Positions 1 through 5,770 of a stretch of 5,770 nt of DNA are shown in pieces. How positions within the stretch are numbered: the stretch's first letter is position 1; every line of letters begins with the position of its first letter. The DNA is from Anaerolineales bacterium UBA6668 (lineage in GTDB: Bacteria; Chloroflexota; Anaerolineae; Anaerolineales; UBA6668), in assembly GCA_002455215.1 (NCBI GenBank), contig DKKK01000060.1:1-5770 (forward strand). Reading direction: 5' to 3'. A program made the position numbers and the translations under genes. A model generated the notes under the pieces. That model was not told the origin of the DNA. It searched no databases and worked only from the letters and a program-made list of their open reading frames with translations.

Positions 1-42
1 CTAGCCTGAGCAGTTACGAAAAAAGTGCAATTCCCATCCGTT

Positions 43-669
43 TCAGATATAAGGGATGACTGCCCCGGCAATTGCCCAGATTCCAAAACTCAAGATAAAT
101 AGCCCGGAAATGCGATTGACCCAGCGTTGAAAATTTGCGGTCAAGTACTGCCTAAACCAACTTACAATGCTGGTGAGTAGTAGCCACCACATGGCTGAGC
201 CACAAAACACCCCCAATACCGTTAAACCGACAGCAGGCGCAGAGCTTTGGCTTACGCCCAACACTCCCATAATTGCAATAAAGGACAAAATGGTCGCTGG
301 ATTGGTGAGTGTTAAAACAAAGGTGCCGGCAAATGCACCGAATAGGTGGTTGGGCGTGTCGTTGGCTAGCGTGGTTTGGGTTGGGGGGCTGAGCAAACTA
401 CGCAACCCCATATAGACCAACATTGCCCCACCGAGCCACCCGATCCACATCTTATATTCCAATAAAAGGCTACTGATTGCAGACAATCCCAATACTGCAA
501 TAATGCCATACACCATATCGGCGCTTGCCGCCCCCATGCCAGTTGCCAATCCTGCCTTTTGTCCGCCAGCTAAGGTTTGGCGAATGGTCAACACGCCAAT
601 TGGACCGACCGGCGCGGCAATCGAAAGCCCCATCAGCAGGGCACGCAAAAAAACGAATAACATTGACAT
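43..669 (-). CDS. LysE/RhtB-family amino-acid exporter
   Basis: Predicted inner-membrane exporter of the LysE superfamily, 208 residues, close to the usual length of about 200-210. Members expel amino acids or related small molecules using the ion gradient; the substrate cannot be read from this sequence. The N-terminus has the family signature SIAAPVGPIGVLTIRQTL (about residues 16-33), followed by a glycine-rich GLATGMGAASAD stretch and a mid-protein NPATILSF motif (about 123-130), in which Asn-Pro is typical of the family. Hydrophobicity suggests six membrane helices near 5-25, 44-66, 74-94, 112-136, 148-170 and 186-206. The reading frame is open up to 750, but that extension overlaps the preceding clpX gene and is hydrophilic. 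ATG at 669 has a GAAGGA Shine-Dalgarno six bases upstream, so I chose it; ATG at 663 is the less likely alternative. It starts 19 bases after the clpX stop and is probably co-transcribed with it. The family call is firm; the substrate is unknown. Confidence 0.9.
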   Translation of the reverse strand: MSMLFVFLRALLMGLSIAAPVGPIGVLTIRQTLAGGQKAGLATGMGAASADMVYGIIAVLGLSAISSLLLEYKMWIGWLGGAMLVYMGLRSLLSPPTQTTLANDTPNHLFGAFAGTFVLTLTNPATILSFIAIMGVLGVSQSSAPAVGLTVLGVFCGSAMWWLLLTSIVSWFRQYLTANFQRWVNRISGLFILSFGIWAIAGAVIPYI

Positions 670-675
670 ATTTTT

Positions 676-681
676 TCCTTC
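676..681 (-). promoter_or_regulatory. Ribosome binding site of the LysE-family gene
   Basis: On the minus strand the hexamer GAAGGA lies six bases before ATG at 669. It is the only convincing Shine-Dalgarno near this start. It settles the start against the longer in-frame ATG at 750 and against the second ATG at 663, for which spacing would be 12. It sits inside the short gap after the clpX stop codon. Confidence 0.7.
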
Positions 682-688
682 TAAAACT

Positions 689-1966
689 TTACGCCGCAAT
701 CGCCAGGTTGGGGGGATTACCCCAGTGCAAGGTACGTCCGAGCCGGTCAATCAGTAACGGCTTGTGTTGGTGCAAGATGACATTGCCATCTACCACCACT
801 TTTCCAACATCTGAGCGTCCCGGAATTTCATACATCACATCGAGCAGGGCGCTTTCCACGATTGCCCGTAAGCCGCGTGCGCCGGTTTTGCGTTGGAAGG
901 CTAGGCGGGCAATGCTGGCAATGGCATCTGCGGTAAACTGAAGTTCCACGCCATCATAGGAAAAAAGCCGCTCGTATTGGCGCAGAATGGCATTGCGCGG
1001 GCGAGTGAGCACTTCTTCTAGGGCGGCTTGGCTCAGTAAGTCCACACTGACTAGCACCGGCAGGCGACCTATCAGTTCAGGTATCATGCCAAAGCGCACC
1101 AAATCTTCAATTTGCACTTGCTTTTCGTGGCTACTCCCTTCAGGCGGCAATTTGGCTTTGTTTGTGCCTGCAAAGCCTAGCCGTTGTTTGCCCAAGCGCT
1201 TTTCAATGACAGCATCCAAACCTTCAAATGTGCCACCGCAAATAAATAGAATATTGCTAGTATTTAGCGAAATAAACTCTTGGTGTGGGTGCTTTCTGCC
1301 GCCGTGACGCGGAACGTGTGCCACTGTCCCTTCGATTATTTTGAGCAAGGCTTGTTGCACTCCTTCCCCCGAAACATCGCGGGTGATGGAAGGATTCCCG
1401 CCGCTCCGGCGGGCGGTTTTGTCTAGCTCATCCAGGTACACAATCCCTTTTTCGGCGCGTTCTACATCATAGTCTGCCGCTTGGAGCAGGCGTAGCAAGA
1501 TATTTTCCACATCTTCACCGACATATCCGGCTTCGGTTAGGCTGGTGGCATCGGCAATGCAGAAGGGGACCTCTAAAATGCGGGCTAGCGTCTGGGCAAG
1601 TAAGGTTTTGCCGCAACCGGTGGGTCCAATCAGCAAGATATTGCTTTTTTCTAGTTCCACATCATTGGCGGTGGCACTGTGTTGAATGCGTTTGAAGTGG
1701 TTATAGACTGCCACTGCCAAAATGCGCTTGGCTGTATCTTGCCCAACCACCCATTCATCGAGTTTTTCGTATAACATGCGTGGTGAGAGTGGCGCATTCA
1801 CCCGCGCTTTGACAATCCGCCGAAAGGGAATTAACGTCTGTGTGTCATTTACAATTTCGTTGCAGGCGCTGACACATTCTGGGCAAATGAACGCTTCACC
1901 CGTGGGAGATGCAATCAGGCGTGGCAAATTCTGCTCATCGCGTAAGCAAAAAGCACATTGGCGCAT
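689..1966 (-). CDS. clpX: ATP-dependent unfoldase ClpX (Clp protease ATPase subunit)
   Basis: Hexameric AAA+ unfoldase that recognises tagged proteins, unfolds them with ATP and feeds them into the ClpP chamber in the cytoplasm. With ATG at 1966 it has 425 residues, matching the family (about 420-430). The N-terminal zinc finger has Cys4, Cys7, Cys28 and Cys31; the central spacing is 20 residues, two longer than in E. coli ClpX. Further motifs are Walker A GPTGCGKT (114-121), pore loop GYVG (147-150), Walker B VYLDELDK (Asp179, Glu180), pore-2 RKH (224-226), ClpP-docking loop LGF (263-265, IGF in E. coli), arginine finger in IGRLPV (Arg301) and sensor 2 in TGARGL (Arg364). All catalytic elements look intact, so an active enzyme is likely. 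An in-frame ATG at 2008 would add 14 basic residues but has no Shine-Dalgarno, whereas AAGG lies eight bases before 1966. No clpP is in view. The tail ends LAIAA, resembling an ssrA tag. Confidence 0.95.
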   Translation of the reverse strand: MRQCAFCLRDEQNLPRLIASPTGEAFICPECVSACNEIVNDTQTLIPFRRIVKARVNAPLSPRMLYEKLDEWVVGQDTAKRILAVAVYNHFKRIQHSATANDVELEKSNILLIGPTGCGKTLLAQTLARILEVPFCIADATSLTEAGYVGEDVENILLRLLQAADYDVERAEKGIVYLDELDKTARRSGGNPSITRDVSGEGVQQALLKIIEGTVAHVPRHGGRKHPHQEFISLNTSNILFICGGTFEGLDAVIEKRLGKQRLGFAGTNKAKLPPEGSSHEKQVQIEDLVRFGMIPELIGRLPVLVSVDLLSQAALEEVLTRPRNAILRQYERLFSYDGVELQFTADAIASIARLAFQRKTGARGLRAIVESALLDVMYEIPGRSDVGKVVVDGNVILHQHKPLLIDRLGRTLHWGNPPNLAIAA

Positions 1967-1974
1967 TTCTAAAA

Positions 1975-1978
1975 CCTT
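1975..1978 (-). promoter_or_regulatory. Weak ribosome binding site favouring the shorter ClpX start
   Basis: The minus strand reads AAGG eight bases before ATG at 1966. The longer candidate start at 2008 is preceded only by a pyrimidine-rich stretch with no Shine-Dalgarno. The match is short, so this supports but does not prove the 1966 start. Confidence 0.4.
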
Positions 1979-2021
1979 GCGGCGGGGTGGGACGGTCTTG
2001 CGGGGCATAAGATGTGATGAT

Positions 2022-2119
2022 GTGGGATAGGGGGAGATGGGATGCAGGATGTGAGAAGTGGGAAGTGGGATGCGAGAAGTGGATGTGAGAAGTGGGAAGT
2101 GAGATGCGAGAAGCGAGAA
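2022..2119. repeat. Degenerate heptanucleotide tandem array (GYGRGAW)
   Basis: Read on the plus strand, 2051-2119 is an uninterrupted run of heptamers fitting GYGRGAW: GTGAGAA, GTGGGAA, GTGGGAT, GCGAGAA, a six-base GTGGAT, GTGAGAA, GTGGGAA, GTGAGAT, GCGAGAA, GCGAGAA. Nine full units fit the consensus exactly. Decayed units continue leftwards (GCAGGAT 2044-2050, ATGGGAT 2037-2043, GTGGGAT 2022-2028). The array fills most of the gap between the DUF3048 lipoprotein stop and the clpX start. On the clpX transcript strand it reads WTCYCRC, so the leader would be very poor in G. Heptameric tandem repeats of this sort are known from cyanobacterial genomes (STRR sequences); whether this one is related is not shown. 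No function can be assigned. Confidence 0.9.
2047..2114. repeat. Two tandem copies of a 34-bp higher-order unit
   Basis: Positions 2047-2080 and 2081-2114 are directly adjacent copies of a 34-bp unit that differ at only two sites (unit positions 22, G/A, and 34, T/C). The period equals four heptamers plus one hexamer of the surrounding array. This indicates that a block of five small units was duplicated as a whole, after or while the heptamers themselves were expanding. Confidence 0.9.
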
Positions 2120-2133
2120 TTACAATTGCTTAC

Positions 2134-2147
2134 CAGCCACCAGCCAC
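2134..2147. repeat. Short direct repeat CAGCCAC x2
   Basis: Two perfect adjacent copies of CAGCCAC, again a seven-base period, abut the stop codon of the DUF3048 gene (stop at 2147-2149) and lie 14 bases from the GYGRGAW array. The sequence differs from the array unit, so a shared origin is uncertain. Confidence 0.6.
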
Positions 2148-3565
2148 TACTTCTTCACGGGTTTCAAAGGCAGTTCTTCGGGATTGAATTGCCAGCGCCC
2201 TTGCGCGTCATTGGCATGGGCAGTGTAAATGCCCACCATCTGAAACCAGGTATTGCCGGGATGTAGCGTCAGGGGCGTACCATCTGCCAAGTACATTCGG
2301 AATAACCCTTCACGGGTGGGGCGCTCCCAGCGTCCGCTGTAAGCCTGTCCATCGCGGAACAACACCAAATTGCCCGTACCCCAAAATTGAATTTCGAGTG
2401 AGTACCAAGAAGGGCTTTCGGGAAAGTCAGTATACACTTGGTTCGCATACAACAAGACCACATTATAGGTGCGTAATTGCTCGCGGGTGGCACGGTCATA
2501 GTGCTTTTTGTCGCCCTGGGTGCGCAAATACACCGCATTAGGAGCGTCATAATCCCACGACATTGGCGCGTTTTCATACAACAGTTCGATGTGGGTGGCA
2601 GGTAGTCCATTGACTGGCGCTTGCGGGGCAAAGTACCAACCGCTGATGGGTGTGACCAACTTGTCTTGATTGCGCACAGCCAATCGGCTAAGCGCTTCCT
2701 TTGTATTGGCAAACATATTGTGCGGACCTTCGGTACAATCGGTTTGGTTAATGGGTACACGATACAATGCCGGATATTCGGTGAGTGAGTACAGCGCACG
2801 GTCTTTAAAATCAATTGCCTTGACCCGCATCTGCACCCCGGCGCTTGCCCCGGAAAACAAGAAACCACTGCTGAAAATTGCGGGCAATTCCAAGTCTAAC
2901 ATGCGTGCCGAGCGCACCGACCCCACCTTTTCGGGATATTGGCTATGGAAGATAGCCGTAAAGCGTGTGTACCACGCTTCTACATAGTGTTCAAAAACCA
3001 CATCTGCGGCATTCAGGCCAGTTTGCGGGCGCACACACGCCGGCAAATTGGAAACTTTTACATTGATAGGGCGCAGACCCGCCAAACTTGGGTCTATTGG
3101 CAAGCCCGTGAGCGGGTTCAACCCTTGCGCGGCATAATCGGGCGCACTGGGGGGCAAAGTGGCTGGTACAGCGCTTGGCGCATCTGAGACTTGGACGGGT
3201 ACGGGCGTATCTGTATTGGGGCTGGCTGTTTGTGCTTGAACACTTGCCACGAGCGTTTCGGTGGGTGGGACAGGCGTATCACTTGCCGGTACGGTTGCAC
3301 TGGGTAACGCCGTCTCGCTCGGTGCGGGTGTGTCGCTCGGAATAGGGGAAGCGGTTTGGCTGGGAATTACCCCGGATTGCTGGGCAATGGTCGGTGCAGT
3401 CGTGATACTCGGTTGGGGAGTCGCTGGTTCTGTTAAAACTTCCAATGTGGCGACTGAGACATTGCGGCTAGGTAAGCACGCCGAAACCAGCCAAATCAGC
3501 AAAAAAAAACCGAGCCAGTGGGGGCGTAGCGGGGTTGTACACGTTTTGGATGTTGGCTTATTCAT
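2147..3565 (-). CDS. DUF3048 (YerB-type) lipoprotein
   Basis: Predicted exported lipoprotein of 472 residues and unknown molecular function. Residues 1-29 form a lipoprotein signal peptide (basic start, hydrophobic LGFFLLIWL, lipobox VSAC) with Cys30 as lipidation site. Residues about 31-145 are a low-complexity Pro/Ser/Thr/Ala linker with three (S/T)DTPxP motifs at 77, 95 and 118, probably a flexible tether through the wall or envelope. The folded part begins at LNPLTGLPID (about 149-158) and carries family-typical stretches: RPINVKVSN, RPQTGLNAADVVFEHYVE, TRFTAIFHSQ and VGSVRSARMLDLELP in the N-terminal domain (to about 305). A C-terminal domain (about 320-445) ends with DGTPLTLHPGNTWFQMV. 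The frame is open upstream to 3844, but that part only shadows the oxidoreductase gene; the signal peptide fixes ATG at 3565. No clear Shine-Dalgarno precedes it. A T9 tract lies in the signal-peptide codons. Family assignment is from remembered motifs, not a search. Confidence 0.9.
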   Translation of the reverse strand: MNKPTSKTCTTPLRPHWLGFFLLIWLVSACLPSRNVSVATLEVLTEPATPQPSITTAPTIAQQSGVIPSQTASPIPSDTPAPSETALPSATVPASDTPVPPTETLVASVQAQTASPNTDTPVPVQVSDAPSAVPATLPPSAPDYAAQGLNPLTGLPIDPSLAGLRPINVKVSNLPACVRPQTGLNAADVVFEHYVEAWYTRFTAIFHSQYPEKVGSVRSARMLDLELPAIFSSGFLFSGASAGVQMRVKAIDFKDRALYSLTEYPALYRVPINQTDCTEGPHNMFANTKEALSRLAVRNQDKLVTPISGWYFAPQAPVNGLPATHIELLYENAPMSWDYDAPNAVYLRTQGDKKHYDRATREQLRTYNVVLLYANQVYTDFPESPSWYSLEIQFWGTGNLVLFRDGQAYSGRWERPTREGLFRMYLADGTPLTLHPGNTWFQMVGIYTAHANDAQGRWQFNPEELPLKPVKK

Positions 3566-3620
3566 GGGGCAGTATTTCGGCTTACTTCGTTTGTGAAAAG
3601 GAAAACGGCAATGTGCCTTT

Positions 3621-3648
3621 ATTCTACGCCAAAAGAACCGAAGTGCAA
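3621..3648 (-). promoter_or_regulatory. Candidate sigma70-type promoter of the DUF3048 gene
   Basis: In the 115-bp gap after the oxidoreductase stop, the minus strand reads TTGCAC (3648-3643), a 16-base spacer, then TAGAAT (3626-3621). The -10 box matches five of six consensus positions; the -35 box shares only TTG in register. A start of transcription near 3614 would give a leader of about 50 bases. Moderate support only; read-through from the upstream genes is equally possible, since I see no terminator between them. Confidence 0.4.
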
Positions 3649-3680
3649 GCCATTGGCATGGGTCGAGCCAGTGAGAAAAT

Positions 3681-5087
3681 CTAACCCCACCGATAGCGCA
3701 AATAAGCAAGCAATTCTGAGCGCAAATTTGGCAAGGTTTGACGCATAAACGTGTCAGCCACCTTGAGAATACCGCTCGAAAAAGTAGGGTAGGGATACAC
3801 CAGCCGGTAAATTTTGTAAAGCGAGATGTTTTGCGCAATGGCAAGCGTAAAAAAAGAAATCATCTCTGCCGCACTACGTCCTACGATGGTCACATGCAAA
3901 ATTCGTCCGGTTACACGCACCGCCGTCACAAAAATAAAACCATTTTCCACATCGTCCGTATAGCCGCGGTCGGTCAGCGTTTTAAAGTCAACGCGAATAT
4001 GAGACAGCACCTGCGGGTGGAAGCGCTCGGCAATTTCAGCCTGAGACATCCCGACTGTGGCAACTTCGGGATTGCTAAACACAGCGCTAGGGTAAAGCGG
4101 TTCGCGTTTGCCAACTGGCAAAAATGGCAAGGCAATGCGCTGGGTGACACGCCGACCTTGCGCGTTGGCAGAGTGGGTGTAAGCAGATGTGGCAGTAACA
4201 TCTCCAATGGCAAACACACCTTTCACATTGGTTTCACCCACCGCATTCACCAGTACCCCCTGCTTGGCGTTTGCCACGATACCGGCGCGTTCCAATTCCA
4301 ACGATTCCAGATTACGCACCCGCCCAACCGCCAGCAAAACTTGCGAAACTCCGGCAATTTCAATACGTTGGGAATTCTGCACTAGGGTAAGGCACGCCCG
4401 TTGCGGGTCAAACTGCTCGGCAGTTGCGCCAAAATATGCCACCACCCCCGCCCGCGCCAGCTCTGCCGCCAGCGCATCACTTGCTTCGGGAATAGCAGTT
4501 GCCAATGGACGCTCATCAAGTGCAAAAATTGTCACCTGCGAACCGAGCTTGCGAAAAGCAAACGCCATTTCAAGCGCAATCACCCCCGCACCGGCAATCA
4601 CCAGATGCTGGGGCAAGTCGGTCAGGTCAAAAAGGCTTTCATTCGTCAGTATTTTTTCTGTGGGTAGCCCCGGAATGGTGAGCAAACGTGGACGTGAACC
4701 AGTCGCAATGACAATGTGGTCGGCAGTGTAAGTTTGTTCGGACTCTCCGTTGCGTACCGCTAGTGTTTTCGTAGCAACAAAACGGGCAGTGCCTACCACA
4801 AAAGTAAGATTTTTGACGTGACGAATTTCAGCGGTTTCCTTCTCACGCAAGGCATCGCGTTTGCGAGTCACTTCTTGCAAGACGGCTTTGGCATCCATGC
4901 CGGGTATAAACTGCTTGGCTAGGTGAATCAACGTCTTGCTAGGGATACACCCGACATTGGTGCAGTCCCCGCCTACATGTTTGGCCTCCACCAGCAGAAC
5001 AGGTTTGCCGAGTGCGGCAAGCCCGATAGCAACCGTAAGCCCGCCGGAGCCAGCGCCAATCACAATGGTATGATGATGTGTGTTCAT
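3681..5087 (-). CDS. Class I pyridine nucleotide-disulfide oxidoreductase (DLD/mercuric-reductase-like)
   Basis: Cytoplasmic flavoprotein of 468 residues, the normal length for the dihydrolipoamide dehydrogenase, glutathione reductase and mercuric reductase family. Domains in order: FAD-binding GAGSGG (11-16); redox-active GGDCTNVGCIPSK (39-51) with Cys42 and Cys47; ATGSRP (128-133); nucleotide-binding GAGVIALE (166-173), whose Ala in the third glycine position, with no acidic residue after the next strand, leans towards NADPH; second FAD motif VFAIGDVTA (291-299); dimerisation domain about 331-460. The canonical C-terminal HPTxxE is YPTFSS (433-438), so the catalytic His and Glu are absent. 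The metal-binding N-terminal domain and C-terminal Cys pair of true MerA are also missing, so neither lipoamide nor mercury reduction should be assumed. It starts five bases after the kinase stop without a Shine-Dalgarno, suggesting translational coupling. Family firm, substrate unknown. Confidence 0.93.
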   Translation of the reverse strand: MNTHHHTIVIGAGSGGLTVAIGLAALGKPVLLVEAKHVGGDCTNVGCIPSKTLIHLAKQFIPGMDAKAVLQEVTRKRDALREKETAEIRHVKNLTFVVGTARFVATKTLAVRNGESEQTYTADHIVIATGSRPRLLTIPGLPTEKILTNESLFDLTDLPQHLVIAGAGVIALEMAFAFRKLGSQVTIFALDERPLATAIPEASDALAAELARAGVVAYFGATAEQFDPQRACLTLVQNSQRIEIAGVSQVLLAVGRVRNLESLELERAGIVANAKQGVLVNAVGETNVKGVFAIGDVTATSAYTHSANAQGRRVTQRIALPFLPVGKREPLYPSAVFSNPEVATVGMSQAEIAERFHPQVLSHIRVDFKTLTDRGYTDDVENGFIFVTAVRVTGRILHVTIVGRSAAEMISFFTLAIAQNISLYKIYRLVYPYPTFSSGILKVADTFMRQTLPNLRSELLAYLRYRWG

Positions 5088-5092
5088 AAAAT

Positions 5093-5770
5093 TTAGACCG
5101 GTAAACGAATATGGAAGGTTGTGCCCGCGCCGAACACACTCTCCACATCAATTGTACCGCCATGCGCCAAGATAATGCCCTTAACAATTGCCAGCCCAAG
5201 CCCCGTACCACCAGTGGCGCGATTGCGCGATTTTTCACTGCGGTAAAATCTTTCAAAAATGTAGGGCAAATCTTGTGCGGCAATTCCTTCTCCAGTGTCG
5301 GCGATGGTGAGCAAGAGTAAGTCGTTTTGGCGCAGGGCAGAGATGCTCACTTTTCCACCTGTGGGCGTGTGGCGTAGGGCATTACTCAGCAGGTTGTTTA
5401 GGATTCTGCCAATGCGCGATGGGTCAATTTGCGCTATGCCCAACGGGTTGGTGAGCGTACACGTCAATTCGATGCCATGCTCCGCCGCCAATGCTGAAAA
5501 GCGCTCCATCGTATCGGAAAGTAAATCGCCAAAGTCGGTGGGAGTTTTTTCCATCACCAAACCGCCCGCATCCATCTGTGCCACCTGAAATAAGTCGTCT
5601 ATCAATATCGAAAGCTCATTGACCTGACGGCGCGTGGTGTTCAGATAGCGCTTGACTGTTTGCGGGTCGTCCACCACTCCATCTGCCAACGCTTCGATTT
5701 GCACACGGATAGCGGCAAGTGGGGTTTGCAGGTCATGTGATGCCCACGCCACCAGTTCGCGCCGCAGGGT
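5093..5770 (-). CDS. Sensor histidine kinase, C-terminal part (truncated by window edge)
   Basis: The last 225 residues of a two-component sensor kinase; the N-terminal sensor region lies beyond the right edge. The fragment begins inside the dimerisation/phosphoacceptor (HisKA) domain: the H-box SHDLQTPL has the phosphorylated His at fragment residue 12. The HATPase domain follows with N-box RILNNLLSNALRH (about 122-134), G1 DTGEG (158-162), F-box YIFERFYR (about 170-177) and G2 GGTGLGLA (187-194), ending normally with FHIRLPV. All boxes are intact, so it should autophosphorylate and pass phosphate to a response regulator, probably encoded just outside the window. The GTG at 5752 is not the start: upstream codons continue the conserved helix (TLRREL before VAWASHD). 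It overlaps nothing and ends five bases before the oxidoreductase start, consistent with one operon. The sensed signal and partner regulator cannot be read here. Confidence 0.96.
   Translation of the reverse strand, partial: TLRRELVAWASHDLQTPLAAIRVQIEALADGVVDDPQTVKRYLNTTRRQVNELSILIDDLFQVAQMDAGGLVMEKTPTDFGDLLSDTMERFSALAAEHGIELTCTLTNPLGIAQIDPSRIGRILNNLLSNALRHTPTGGKVSISALRQNDLLLLTIADTGEGIAAQDLPYIFERFYRSEKSRNRATGGTGLGLAIVKGIILAHGGTIDVESVFGAGTTFHIRLPV

Noticed and set aside
1..42. Possible terminator after the exporter (T6 on the minus strand at 24-19).
   Set aside because: No stem precedes the T run, so a rho-independent terminator is not supported.
2044..2119. CRISPR-like array.
   Set aside because: The units are 7 bp and contiguous with no unique spacers; it is a simple tandem repeat.
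2042..2266. Plus-strand open frame starting ATGCAGGATGTG and running through the repeat array, with a purine-rich stretch before the ATG that imitates a Shine-Dalgarno.
   Set aside because: Its first part is translated repeat and its second part is antisense to the well-supported lipoprotein gene; the purine-rich upstream stretch is itself repeat sequence.
2209..3662. Exact 12-base match CATTGGCATGGG at 2209-2220 and 3651-3662.
   Set aside because: About one such match is expected by chance in a window this size, and one copy is inside coding sequence.
3566..3844. In-frame upstream extension of the lipoprotein gene (93 more residues).
   Set aside because: It overlaps the end of the oxidoreductase gene in another frame, its Cys/Trp/Arg-rich translation looks non-coding, and the lipoprotein signal peptide starts at 3565.
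3738..4385. Long plus-strand open frame (215 codons).
   Set aside because: It is antisense to the oxidoreductase, whose motifs are unmistakable, and its translation shows no recognisable domain.
3681..5087. Naming the oxidoreductase merA or lpd.
   Set aside because: It lacks the MerA metal-binding domain and C-terminal Cys pair, and lacks the His/Glu pair of Lpd; only the family can be stated.
5093..5752. GTG at 5752 as the start of a small 219-residue kinase.
   Set aside because: The frame continues to the window edge with conserved HisKA residues (RREL before VAWASHD), so the GTG is an internal valine and the gene is cut by the window.

Overview
The window is about 5.8 kb of ordinary-looking bacterial chromosome of roughly balanced GC. 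It holds five protein genes, all on the minus strand, so it reads biologically from right to left. I favour a Chloroflexota (Anaerolineae-like) origin. The reasons are a long Pro/Ser/Thr-rich linker behind a lipoprotein signal in a DUF3048 protein, the general style of the ClpX, kinase and oxidoreductase proteins, and a degenerate heptanucleotide array between genes. This assignment is inference; no rRNA or other marker is present.

Right to left: (1) The C-terminal part of a sensor histidine kinase (5770-5093) runs off the right edge. (2) Five bases later comes a class I pyridine nucleotide-disulfide oxidoreductase (5087-3681), related to dihydrolipoamide dehydrogenase and mercuric reductase. 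It keeps the CxxxxC redox pair but has lost the C-terminal His/Glu pair. (3) A 115-bp gap with a plausible sigma70-type promoter leads to a DUF3048 (YerB-type) lipoprotein (3565-2147). (4) The next gap, about 180 bp, carries a hierarchical tandem array of the heptamer GYGRGAW, including a 34-bp higher-order unit present twice. (5) A complete ClpX-type AAA+ unfoldase (1966 or 2008 to 689) follows. (6) After 19 bases comes a LysE-family amino-acid exporter (669-43), with a clear ribosome binding site.

The tight spacings suggest two transcription units: kinase plus oxidoreductase (possibly running on into the lipoprotein), and clpX plus the exporter. Nothing ties the five genes into one pathway. 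The kinase may control or sense a redox function with its neighbour. ClpX is the ATPase of ClpXP, but no clpP lies within view. No RNA genes, CRISPR, insertion sequences or convincing terminators were seen. No stretch over 300 bases lacks a gene. Positions 1-42 hold nothing recognisable.

I did not find a clear new multi-gene system. The items most worth a second look are the heptamer array upstream of clpX, the altered active site of the oxidoreductase, the ssrA-like tail of ClpX, and a nine-T tract in the lipoprotein signal-peptide codons.
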